Assembly (NCBI GenBank): GCA_019096155.1
Contig: JAHCVI010000001.1
Coordinates: forward strand, 4,278,001 to 4,342,000
Origin: Staphylotrichum longicolle
Taxonomy: Eukaryota; Ascomycota; Sordariomycetes; Sordariales; Chaetomiaceae
Direction of reading: 5' to 3'
DNA: 64,000 nucleotides
The notes below the pieces were generated by a model that was given only the letters and a program-made list of their open reading frames with translations, was not told the DNA's origin and ran no database searches. Shown here piece after piece: positions 31,468 to 41,433 of the stretch; the first letter of the stretch is position 1, and each line of letters opens with the position of its first letter. A program made the position numbers and the translations under genes.

Positions 31468-32790
31468 TGTGAGACAAAGTGATGCGGTGTACCTGCGTCT
31501 TGCGAATCGGTTGCGCGTCCTGCGGGCTGTCTAAAGTGCCAAAGTGGGGAAGTTCATCAAGATGGAAGATGATACTGGAGACTTAAAGGAAACACGTTAT
31601 GGCGCTCCCAGTCCTGATGCGACGGGGCCAGCCTGGCAACCCTCAGCTGCGCCTCACCTCGTCTCAGCCCATGTGAAAGTGAAATAAAGCCTGAATCCTG
31701 GTACTCGCGGAGGTTTCCATGCATGCTGATTCCTCGGTCAGGCAGTTTTTAGCGCAGACAGTCACATCCCAGGTGGAGGACGAGATGATCACCGTCATGA
31801 CTCGTTCGAGTCCGCTTGCCGTGATCTGATAAGACGGATCCTCTTGCTGCCTGCGGACGCAGTATCCGGCGCTTGGCCAAAAGGAAGGAAGCCTTGAGGC
31901 AAATTGCCAAGGCGGCTCCTGGACCGGCTCCGTGCCAATCCGTCAGTGGCTTGCAGGATGTGTGTCGAAGTCGCATGTTTTCGTCGGTGAACCTTCTGGG
32001 CGATTCTCACCCGGCTGCATTGTACCTTGCTGTAGCAGTGTTGTAGTAGTGTGGGGCGTAGGGCTGGGCAGGCGGACGACCTGACGCCTCATGTCACTCT
32101 GGGACCTCGTATCTTGTGCTTGCGACGGTAGGTACACAGTACGTCGAGAGGATTCGACATGGTAGACCTGGGGTTGTGTGGACCATGGACGGCGCTTCCG
32201 AGTTTGGACCCGTCAGACCGCGGAGGTTGGCCCGACGGTCTGCATAGCCGCGGGGTCTGGGGAGGCGATGTGCTCGTGTGCGGTTGTGCGTGGTCAATGT
32301 GGATCCGGGCGGGCCTGGTTTGACAGACGGACATTGTATACTTGGTAGTAGTCTCGCTAACCAACGCTACCCTGGCTGGGCCAGGATACGACGCCGTCCA
32401 GGGCGGTGGGCCTGGGTGTCAACTGGCTTGTTTGCGGTTCCACAACAGGAATCCAGAAGCAGCCCCCGGCTACAGAGGAGGAAATACGAAAATGGCCGAG
32501 AACTAATTAAGCCATAGGACACAATTCCGAAAATGTTGGTGCTCAAGGCCGATGACAGCCTTCGGCTGTCTCGGAGTGAGCCGCCAAGAGGAGGGCTGAA
32601 GCTAAGCAATTGCCAATGCGGGCCCTAGGGGCGATGATCTCTGGGCATTACTCTGGGCATTCTGGGCGTGCTCGGCGTCTGGAGTCAAAACTTTAACCCC
32701 CCTGTCCCGCACAGCTCCCCTGGACCCCTCTCCTCCCCACCCCCTCTTCCCTCGGGAGGTGGGGACTGGGGAGGAGAGGTCTGACAGGGG
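31468..32790. other. Intergenic between aminotransferase and decayed duplication
   Basis: No supported gene. From about 32640 onward, pieces match the region upstream of the functional MDR gene (17280-17630), including clustered TCTGGGC motifs. Confidence 0.4.
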
Positions 32791-32826
32791 CCTGCAGACG
32801 CCTGCAGACGCCTGCAGACGCCTGCG
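32791..32826. repeat. Decamer tandem repeat, about 3.5 copies of CCTGCAGACG
   Basis: Three perfect copies of CCTGCAGACG followed by a partial CCTGCG, inside the upstream flank of the duplicated segment. The matching flank at 17.3-17.6 kb lacks this expansion, so it arose after the duplication. Confidence 0.9.
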
Positions 32827-33027
32827 TTTGCAACACACCATGCTGCGTTACCAGGCGACCCGATATTAACCAAGCGTGGGCCAGGGATGCGGCTGGCAAA
32901 TGCACTATATTCTGGAACCGACATGGAAGCAGCTCCCGGGTACGTCAGCTTCCTCCATCTTTCTCTTCCGAGTGTCCATCGAGCCCGTTAAACACCTCAG
33001 TTGTCGGCACACTTTCTGCAAGTCGAG

Positions 33028-33652
33028 ATGTCAGATTTCTTGGCTCAATCCCCCTCGCGAGCAATCCCAACCCCGATCCTCCACCGTGTCATCATTGCTC
33101 CAGAGTAGATCCCCTCCGCCGCTGTCAACTGAGGGCCACATTCCGGTGCTGCCAAGAGGTACTCGCCACGAACGTGGAACGCCATCAGCAAGCACCTCAC
33201 GCCTGCAGTGCCGCAATCCTGAATGATTCGACCCAAGCATTGACGGCATCGCCCAAGATGAGGCCAAACACCACATCGTTTGCGTCAACCCCTTGGTGGC
33301 TTCGCTTTGCCTGGTATGGGTCCGATGCCGAGCGCCACTTCCCGGGGCTTGATCCTATCGGCACAGTCACTCTTCTCAACCCGATGTCAGTCGGCATTGG
33401 GCAAACTGACCGGCGAGGAGTCCATCGGGGTATCCGCATGCCTGATGATCTCTAAGCCTATCCGCATTGATGGTTCCGGCTTAGGCGCGTGGAGAAAGGT
33501 ACCTAGATGCCAAGGAAGAAATTGGCAGGCTGTTAGCCACGGCCGTCCAGATTGTGGCCCCCCGCGATGTTGTCCCGGCCCAACTTGCCGAGTTTTACTG
33601 AGTCTGGGACACCAAGATGGCCAAGACCAAGAGGCTTGATTTGATTTCGTAA
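33028..33652 (+). pseudogene. Decayed copy of the MDR oxidoreductase gene
   Basis: The start region matches the functional gene at 17631: CGGCACACTTTCTGCAAGTC, then ATG, then TTCTTGGCTCA. The 3' third also matches: GGCGAGGAG, CCTATCCGCATTGATGG against CCCGTCCGCATCACAGG, GGCGCGTGG, GAAATTGGCAGGCTG, and GGGACACC followed by GGCCAAGACCAAGAGG. Roughly 450 bases of the centre, including the cofactor site, are missing (625 bases remain of 1077), and frameshifts and stops interrupt every frame. It lies 1 kb upstream of a decayed DMATS copy, mirroring the intact pair. No product is expected. Confidence 0.85.
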
Positions 33653-34030
33653 ATCACCCGTCTGCCATGTACTAGGAAACGAATGCAACACTGACATTCT
33701 TTTTGTGCTTTGCGTTCACGGCCACCCGAGGCCAATGTCATAAACTGCACTCTGGCGGGTTGTACATACAGGCATTCATCGTGAAGTGCATCATCCATTG
33801 CTCTAGGAATCGGGCTGGCCGGGAACAGTCAGCAGGCGTGGGTCGTCGAGAGACAAATTGACAATCCAGAAATCCCAAGCTGACCGGACAACTCCGCCTT
33901 AAAGTTTTGACATAAGCCAGCGCCAGAAGAGGCCCCGGCAAATGCAGGGCTGCTTCCTCCGGCAAACGGTTGCCAAGCCGTTCGCTGCGCCATCGTGCCA
34001 CGTTTTCAAGACTCCTCCCTTGTCGTTCAG
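33653..34030. other. Spacer of the decayed duplication, first part
   Basis: Corresponds in position to the start of the spacer between the intact MDR and DMATS genes. No coding sequence is seen. Confidence 0.5.
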
Positions 34031-34122
34031 CCGTGGATTCAGCGGAATAGGCGTCCAGTCAGAGCAGCTGCTTTCCGAGACCGCTGAATCAGCGGACACT
34101 GTGCGGTCCGCTGAATCAGCGG
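34031..34122. promoter_or_regulatory. Three CCG-N9-CGG palindromes in the duplicated spacer
   Basis: CCGTGGATTCAGCGG (34031-34045), CCGCTGAATCAGCGG (34081-34095) and CCGCTGAATCAGCGG again (34108-34122). Two are identical to the best palindrome upstream of the intact DMATS gene. They have survived while the neighbouring genes decayed, either by chance or because they still bind a factor. Confidence 0.55.
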
Positions 34123-34615
34123 TCAACGCTGAGAGACGGAGGGTTGCAACGCAGGTCCAGGGGTTTGCAGATACCCCTGCAAGTCGAAATAAACTTTTGG
34201 TGTGTTGCATCCGGGAACGCTGGCACGAAGGCTACCACACCCAAGAGGCACGAAGCAGGAGCGTGTGAACCAGGAACGTGGGCCCTCTCAGTCTAGACGG
34301 CAGTTTACACTCGAGGCCATCAGCAGTCAGCAGCCGTAGGTCCGGAGACCAATGAAGGGCAATTCGAACCGCTGACAGAAAGCCTGAGAGGTCCACGGTT
34401 GACCACGGGGGTTTGGCGTCATCGCCTGGGCTCTGCTATCATCCTCCTCGGTGTTATGGAGCAGAGTTTGGTGTGTTGAGACGCGCAAGAACTTGTGTCT
34501 TGTGGTTCCTTATGCTTGCTTTGAAACACACGCACATACACACTTGACATACGTGTTTGCATAACCTTTTCATTGACCCTTCCCAAACCACGCTTTACCG
34601 TCCCTCACGTTCAAC
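34123..34615. other. Spacer of the decayed duplication, second part
   Basis: Corresponds to the promoter side of the intact DMATS gene. No gene and no clear TATA match is seen. Confidence 0.45.
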
Positions 34616-35505
34616 ATGGCAACTGCTGAGACTACCATAGCGCGGCGACAGTCATCAATGGAGATGCAGAAAGCAACATTGACAGGACGCCAGCTCTGAG
34701 CCTAGTACTTGCGCTCCATCATCGAGCGCTACTCTCGTCGGTTGACTCGCGATACCCCCAAAGAGCAGTCGCTGCATCTCATGTTCCCCATGGAATACGT
34801 TGCACTGAGGCTCAGCCCGCTGCTAACGGAGCCACGCGGCCAACACATTACGGTCCACGGCGTCCGCAAACTCGAGCTCTCTCGGGAGAAGCCCAGGCTT
34901 CGCCTCGACATGGTTGCCAAGTCAGTTGACTGACCCCTGAAACGGAACTGTTCTGATTCAAGCAGCTACTTGGCGAGTATCAAGACATGACGGCATGCTC
35001 GTCTTTGCCGCCATCGACTGTATCGACCGGACGGCGCACAAGGGGGCGCACGTCAACATGCGCACTCGCAGCAAAACTCGTCCACTACGCGGGGGATGTC
35101 ATAACGCTCGGTGAGCGCCATGACCGACGAGACGGTGCCCAAGCGTCTTGACGTGCTACGGTCTCTCTGGTTCTTACTGCGGAGTGAGACAGCCTGGTCG
35201 GGTTCCGAATGTGACTACGGACGCGTACGTACGACGCCTGGGAAAGCCGGAGCACGTTGCTGGTAGACCTTTCACAGTCTGCAGTACAACGTCGAGCTTG
35301 ATCCCAGCAGGGCGATATGGAGGCCAATATAGAGGAGGTCCTGGAGAGGCTCGACCACAAGTGGAGCCACAGCGGCAAGTGCAAGCAACTTCCTGAGGCT
35401 GTTTTGTGAGTGATCATCCCGTACATTCATTTATGAATTGTGCTGACACGTCACTGCGCAGCGGTACGGACCGGGTGGCGCCGACATTCGTTCGTTTTTC
35501 TTCTC
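34616..35505 (+). pseudogene. Decayed copy of the DMATS prenyltransferase gene
   Basis: From the ATG-like start at 34616 the sequence is interrupted by stops. Conserved blocks remain in the order of the intact gene: YLRSIIE and EPRG against YLCSIIE and EPRA of exon 1, then a block around GTCTTTGCCGCCATCGACTG against the exon 2 strand VIFVGIDC, the stretch GATGTCATAACGCTCGG against GATGTCATGACGCTCGG, CTGCAGTACAACGTCGAGCT, and the exon 3 start GGACCGGGTGGCGCCGAC. The exon 2/3 intron survives (GTGAGT near 35407 and GCAG near 35461). About 400 bases covering most of the central barrel are gone. An intron in the copy excludes retroposition. No functional product is expected. Confidence 0.85.
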
Positions 35506-36664
35506 TTGTATTGCGTCGTGTGACGACCAGAGTTATTATATATTATGTTTCATATCACCTTGCACAATTCTATTCACCTTCCACAATGCAGTGCCGAATG
35601 TGTCGTTCGAGTTTCCATGTGCGGCCAGCCTTTCGCCAGTTCCGATGTTGGAAAGCTGGCGCAAGTTCAAGCAACTTGCTTCGACGTCCTCGGTCGCGTA
35701 TGGCTGTCTGGCTATTCATTGAACATGGGATTGAGAATGACAACTGACTTTGAAATGCCCTCTATCCCAACCCTACGGGCGGCTGACAGAAGCTATCCCA
35801 CGGGCAGCCCTACACCCCCTGTCACCAGCCGGGGTGTGTCAAAAGTGTGGGGAATAGGGCGTGTTTGTCATTGCATTGTCAGCACAGGCACAGGCACTAG
35901 TGCCGACTCGGCAGCAGATCGCCTCAACACTCGCTCATGTGTTGGTCTCGGGGGGTTTCCTCGATGCATGGTCCTCAGCCACCCGCCGTGCCTCCCGGGA
36001 GTCCCGCCAGAGCCTGAGATCTGCTCTTCGTGTCCGTATTACCCCAGACCGGTGTCACACGGTCGGGTATCTGCATGGAGACCACGTTCGAACCACGGCA
36101 GAGGCGGTCAGGGTCCCAGACGGCATGGCGACGCTTTTAGGGTGTCACATCGACGGCGCCAAAGCTAGTGCTGCATGAGGACACCCACGTGGGCTCTTAC
36201 TCCGCTCGTCTCGTGTATAACACCCGTCTCCACCTCAGCCGCTGCTGGCAAGTGGGAGCCTCCCGCCCAATTTCCAGATATAACCAACCCAAAACTTGCA
36301 GTCCGCGTGCCGGGATTGGGATGGCCCAGCTCCCAGCGCTGTGGGTGGTTTGGCATCTCAGATCCATCAGGCTCAAGACATACAAATACAGCATCGCACT
36401 GACTCCTGTCACCACCACGCTGGACCTCCGACAAAACCTCGTCACCGTGGGATGAAAAGCATCCTGTCACCAGCAATGTCGCTCCCCGGCTTCCAGCGCG
36501 CCCAGCAATATTCAAGCCAAAAGAGGGCTGCGGGAGGGGTTTCCTCAGTCACTTGCCTCGGTCACTTGCCTCTCTCTAGTTTCAGCCATACATACACCAA
36601 GGTTTCCAAGCAGTCGACATATGGGTAACACAGGTTTGATTTCATTCTGAAGCAGCTTAGGCTC
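35506..36664. other. Intergenic after the decayed duplication
   Basis: No supported gene, and no recognisable remnant of the flavin oxidase that follows the intact DMATS gene, so the duplication probably ends near 35.5 kb. The segment 35520-35580 is AT-rich. Confidence 0.4.
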
Positions 36665-38364
36665 CTAACGCCACAGCCGGCCCCTCCACTGAAGTACCGC
36701 GGTCGGGATTATCGAGACACCGACCATCATGGCCGCGGCAATGCCCGCCGACGCACCGAAGCCAACCTCCGGGATCATCTCCGAGAACCAAAACGGCCCA
36801 ATGAACCCCCACGTTGACCGCACAAAGTTGATGAAGACGCCGATGGCAGCGGCGTCGTTGCGGTAGCAGTCGACCGCATACGTCGTCATGATGGTCGTGA
36901 CAATCTGGTTGCCGCCCGCGGCGATGCCCATGCCCACCGTGGGAGTGACGTTCCATGTGTGGCCGGCCGCGCCGATCTGGACGAGGTACACGGCAATGCC
37001 GCAGATGGTGAGCAGGAAGCCGGGGTAGCCCAGCCAGAGGCGGAACTCGGGCTGCGGCGCGAGAGTCTCCTTCCGCTCGGCCTGGCTGTCGCTGTCGCTC
37101 TCGCTGGCAGCCTTCCTGTGCCGCCGCCACATCCACCAGTCGCTCATGAAGCCGCCGATCTGCTCGCCGAGCACGGAGCCGATGATGATGGCGACGTTCT
37201 GCAGGCCGACCTGCTGGGGGTTGAAACCGAACAGTTCGGGGAACAGCTGGCCGGTCTCGACGGACAGGACGATGTTGCCCCAGAGGAAGATCATGGCATA
37301 GGCGCAAGCCGGGATGACGACGCAGGGACGGGTCACGAAGCTCAGGGGCTGGACGAAATCCCAGAGGCGCAGAGGCGCCGGGTTGATGCGACCAAACGAC
37401 ACCAGGCTCATGGGGAATGACGGTTTGGCCACCGGCGGCGGAATGGAGGGCGTGGGGGCGCGGAGGTAGAGCGTTTCACGGCCGAGGAAGAAGTACAGAA
37501 TGAACTGCACGGCATTGGTCTAGGGGGTTTGGTGTTAGGATGGCTGACAGGACACTGGGACAGACAATGACAACTCACAATGGCCAGGATCCAGTAGATC
37601 CAACGATACCCAACCCGAACTGCGACGAAACCGAGGATGAAGGGCGCCATCGGTACGCCCAGAGTCACCATGATGGTCCAAATGCCCATGAATCTCGCCC
37701 TCTCCTTCTTGAAAAACGTCTCAGCCACGACGCCACTGCCAATGGCCGAAGCCGGGGAGATGAAAAACGCCGAGATAGCTCTGCAGAGTCCCATGGTGGC
37801 ATACGAAGGGCTGACAGCGCATCCGACATTGCCGACCAAGCTGCAGATGAGCGACACCAGGAAGATGGGTCTCCGCCCGAAGCGCTCTGACAGGGGCCGC
37901 CAGATCAGGGGGGCGACGCCCAGGATGGCAATCTGGAGAGACAGCAAGTACGACGCCCTGTGGATCGAGACGTTGAGGTCCGCGGCAATCTCAGCAAAGA
38001 CAGACTGGACCGCTGCGGCCGTGAAGGTGCCCATCATGGCGTGGAAGGAGATCATGGCCAGGTTCACCAGTTTCTAACCGTGTTAGTGCCCAGACGTCCT
38101 CGTGAAGCGAAACAGGCCGGCGACTCTAGGTACCTTTCTCTGCGGCCAGTTGTACGGATCATTGTCGGTCATGTCCGGCACGGGCTCGAGATCCAAGGTG
38201 CCATGGCGCTGCAACAGGTACTGCCGGTGCTCCTCGGTCAGGGCGTGCACCTGCTCCGAATCCTACACTCATCAGTATGCATTTCATGTCACCGGAGAAG
38301 ACCTGACATGTGGACTCACCCCCCTGTACTCGACATTCTGGGTATCGCCTGCTTCCTTTGCCAT
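36665..38364 (-). CDS. MFS transporter (DHA1-type drug:H+ antiporter-like)
   Basis: Four exons: 38364-38320, 38262-38134, 38073-37579 and 37519-36665, joining to 507 residues. The cytosolic N-terminus ends in DPYNWPQRKKLVNLAMISFH, the usual entry to TM1 of fungal DHA1 transporters. Loop 2-3 has the MFS signature RPLSERFGRRPIFL. Twelve hydrophobic segments can be traced, with a hydrophilic central loop around KAASESDSDSQ. Such plasma-membrane proteins export small molecules using the proton gradient. The position at the edge of the NRPS-like/DMATS locus suggests product export, although nothing in the sequence fixes the substrate. Confidence 0.9.
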
Positions 38365-38970
38365 CTTGTCGGATACACAGAAAGGGTCGGTGCTGGTGTC
38401 GGGAAAAAGAAAGAGGGCGAGAGCAGACTGGACTTTTAACATTCCCCGGAGTGATCCTCTTCTCCGCACTATCCCCAGAGTCCCAGACCTTCCCCGTATC
38501 CGACACCCCGGATGTCGCACGTTGCCCTCACTTGCGGCTCCGCTGCGGTGTCACACCAAGCTCCAGGCCGGATCCGCCGCATGTAGGAGCTACACCTGTT
38601 TCGGGTTTCGAGCTAGGACCGGGAGCCAAGGAAGTGCAAGCATTTGCCAAGTGAAGCCGGTCTCAGCCGGCGCCATCATCTGCCGTGGTGGGCCCCCCGG
38701 GAGGCAACGTGGGCCGCATATGGAACCGTGGGTCCAGGTGGCGACACCACGAATTTCCCATCGAGGGACGAGATTGGATGCCAACCGTCGGATGGGGCCT
38801 CGAAACCGCAGACTGGCCGGCTGTACGGCAAGGACGGCCACGGTATATCACCAACACCACCCGGCTGTCAATATCGGCAACCAGGATGGCTTCGTCAGCA
38901 TTGCAAACCCTTGATAAACCATCTATTACACCACTCGCGCTAGGGGAAGAAGAATCTTCCTGTCAAAAAT
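38365..38970. other. Intergenic
   Basis: Promoter side of the MFS gene and 3' side of the TRK gene. No supported coding region. Confidence 0.4.
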
Positions 38971-41433
38971 CTACATCGGAGCTAACGGCCGCACCAGACC
39001 CGGCGAGGCTAAGGGGGGGCTGCTCAGTCCAAGGTTGGGCGTCCTGCTTATCGCGCGCCGGATCTCGGCGTCGTCCTCCTCCTTTTCGTCTAGGTCCATG
39101 CTGGGCAGCCTGACGGCCCGGTCCAGCGCCACCGGCAGGTCTCGATGGCGTCCTCGCAGCATCACCAGGACGAGCACGAACTTGCTGCCGCCGTGCCAGC
39201 CGCCGCTAAAGCTGTACGGCGCGGTAGGGAGGCCCATGGTCACGCCGTTGTTTGCATAGGCCGAGACGATCTCGAACAGGATGTTGAACAAGCTATACGC
39301 GGCCGGGTCCTCGAGCGTGTGCGACGTCTCGATGATGGTGATGAGGAAGAAGGCCAGGGCGATCCACCACACGTCGTGCGACAGCTGGCTGCGCACATGG
39401 TGGGATACGAGGTCCTGCTCCCCGGGCTGGGGGTGGTCTGCCAGGGAGTGCACGCTCGCCGTGCTGCTGCTGGCGGACGAGTCCGGACTGGACTGCATGA
39501 CGGTGGGGACGCTGGGCTTCTTGCGTCGAGGAACGGGGGCTACGCCGACACCCTGGAACCCAGTCATGCGACGCTGCAGTTGGCGCCCGAGGATGGCGCC
39601 TCCCTCCCGCCCAATGCCGACCAGCTTGTCGATTCCACCCCTGGACGCCTGCGAGAGCCGCGAGAGCCGTGACGCTTGCGAGGCAACCGACATCGGGGTC
39701 AGGGTTGGCTGCAATGCCGCCGGCACCGCTGATAGAAACAGCCCGTTGGCGCTCGTCGATTTCTCATCTTTCTTCTCCTTGGCGTCGTCGGCACTTTCTG
39801 ATGGCTCGTCCCCAGCGTAGATGCCGAGCGAGCGCTCCTCGTACACGTTGGACCCGCGGACCGTGATGGACGTTGGGTACGCTGACGCGTACATCTTGAC
39901 CAGCCACAACACCTGCAGCCCGAAATACACGGCAGATATCGGAACGACAGCGAAGCCGCCGGAAAGAATGGCTGCGCACGTCAGCTCCAAGCCGAAAGAC
40001 CCAAGGGAAAACGAGTGGCACTTACACACTGACTGAAACAGGCCGTCCATGACCCGCGGGCCCGGCGGGATGCTCTCGATCACCTTGTTGCCGATATTCA
40101 AAAGGAAGAACATGGCCCAGTCGACCAGCAGGAACGCGCCCAGCCAGAGAGTCAACATCCAGGTCGGCCGGCGGGGGAACATGTTGATGTACACGCGACG
40201 CGGATACTGCAGGATAAAGTCGAACGTCTCCTTCCACACGGCATGGTTCTCGTCCTTGGTCGAGAACTTGAGCAGCTTCGACAGCACCCAGATGATGAAG
40301 CGCAGAAAGATGGGCGACGCCTGGCTGCCGGCCAGCGTGAGCACGGTGACGACGATCAGCACAAAGTAGTAGCCCGACTGGAACACCGTCATGCCCGCGT
40401 CGAGCAGCGTCATGCCGCCGTTGGTGAAGGCCGAGATGGCCAGGAAGATGCCAAACCACCACGGGTCCTGGCTGTTGACCGCGGGTATCTCGGGGGCGTT
40501 GACCGCCATCCACGCGCCCAGAGCGATGGCGCCCAGCAGTTGCCACAGGATAAAGTACGCGGCCACGGTCACGACGAGCACCTCGACTGCTCGGTATTCT
40601 ACGCCGCCGAGGTACTCGCGCTCCTTGAGCGTGAGGTTGAAGAACTCGCCGTTCCTGCCGATGTTCTTCCTCTTTTCCTCGAGGAAGTTTCGCACCTCAA
40701 CACTCCGGTCACGGTCGGGGCCAGCCAGCTGTGGTTTGTGCTGCCTCTGCGGCGGTTCGAGGAAAGCCACGTTTTGAGCGCTCCTGGCGCCCGGTGTGTG
40801 GGGGAGTGGGACATTTTCTGCGATCGGGGCGAGGCCCGTCTCCACGTCGTGCTCCTCGAAGGGCTCCGGCGGCTGTCTTGACGGGATGCGAGTCCCCAGC
40901 CCCGGAAGCTGGCCGTCGTCGTCTTTTGCTTTGGTCCTTGTCGACGATCGCAAACGTGCGAGGGTGAGGAGCTCTGTGATGCCCGTGGTTAACCCGATCG
41001 AAGACCCCATTTTCAGCTTCCTTAACCGCTCTGCCTTGACGATGGCGCGGAACCGCTTCTCGAAGATGTGCCGCCGGAAGAGGACGGTCCATAGCGAGAT
41101 TAGGATGGGATGTCCGAGCAACATGGCGATGAACAAGACGATCTGCTGTCCCGTCGACATCTGGCTCACGTTGACTGTGTTCATGCCGGTCGATGTGAGT
41201 GCCGACATGCTGAGGTACAGGCTGTCAAGGAAGCTAATCTGGAGGCTTGAAGGTGATCCGGTGCCCCAGAAGATGAGGGCGAAGAGTAAGCAGGAGAGGA
41301 TGAAGTAAGCATAGTGGACTGTAATGAAGTTGATAGGGGGGAGGTAATGTTTGGTCTTGGCGGCCCATTCGGCCAAGCGGCCTTGGGAATGCCGTTCACG
41401 GAAATCATCGAGCCACTTCATTGTGGAGTGCAT
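38971..41433 (-). CDS. TRK-type potassium transporter
   Basis: The frame is open from 41433 to 38971. A 54-base in-frame intron at 40025-39972 (TGT|GTAAGT ... GCGCAG) should be removed, leaving about 802 residues and restoring the pore block QSVSILSGGFAVVPIS. Four P-loops typical of TrkH/TRK carriers are seen: ALTSTGMNTV, AFTNGGMTLL, SILSGGFAVV and AYANNGVTMG, each with the filter glycine. A long hydrophilic loop lies between the first two halves, as in fungal TRK1. The protein sits in the plasma membrane and takes up K+. The C-terminal tail is short. It is a housekeeping neighbour and probably marks the end of the metabolite locus. Confidence 0.93.
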   Translation of the reverse strand: MHSTMKWLDDFRERHSQGRLAEWAAKTKHYLPPINFITVHYAYFILSCLLFALIFWGTGSPSSLQISFLDSLYLSMSALTSTGMNTVNVSQMSTGQQIVLFIAMLLGHPILISLWTVLFRRHIFEKRFRAIVKAERLRKLKMGSSIGLTTGITELLTLARLRSSTRTKAKDDDGQLPGLGTRIPSRQPPEPFEEHDVETGLAPIAENVPLPHTPGARSAQNVAFLEPPQRQHKPQLAGPDRDRSVEVRNFLEEKRKNIGRNGEFFNLTLKEREYLGGVEYRAVEVLVVTVAAYFILWQLLGAIALGAWMAVNAPEIPAVNSQDPWWFGIFLAISAFTNGGMTLLDAGMTVFQSGYYFVLIVVTVLTLAGSQASPIFLRFIIWVLSKLLKFSTKDENHAVWKETFDFILQYPRRVYINMFPRRPTWMLTLWLGAFLLVDWAMFFLLNIGNKVIESIPPGPRVMDGLFQSVCKCHSFSLGSFGLELTCAAILSGGFAVVPISAVYFGLQVLWLVKMYASAYPTSITVRGSNVYEERSLGIYAGDEPSESADDAKEKKDEKSTSANGLFLSAVPAALQPTLTPMSVASQASRLSRLSQASRGGIDKLVGIGREGGAILGRQLQRRMTGFQGVGVAPVPRRKKPSVPTVMQSSPDSSASSSTASVHSLADHPQPGEQDLVSHHVRSQLSHDVWWIALAFFLITIIETSHTLEDPAAYSLFNILFEIVSAYANNGVTMGLPTAPYSFSGGWHGGSKFVLVLVMLRGRHRDLPVALDRAVRLPSMDLDEKEEDDAEIRRAISRTPNLGLSSPPLASPGLVRPLAPM

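Noticed and set aside
33028..35505. RIP (repeat-induced point mutation) as the cause of the decay
   Set aside because: The relic is not strikingly AT-rich or TpA-rich by eye, and large deletions dominate. A RIP-index calculation would be needed to exclude mild RIP.
35545..36178. Overlapping plus-strand frames after the DMATS relic
   Set aside because: No similarity to the DMATS or flavin oxidase genes, no domain, no splice structure. Probably non-coding.
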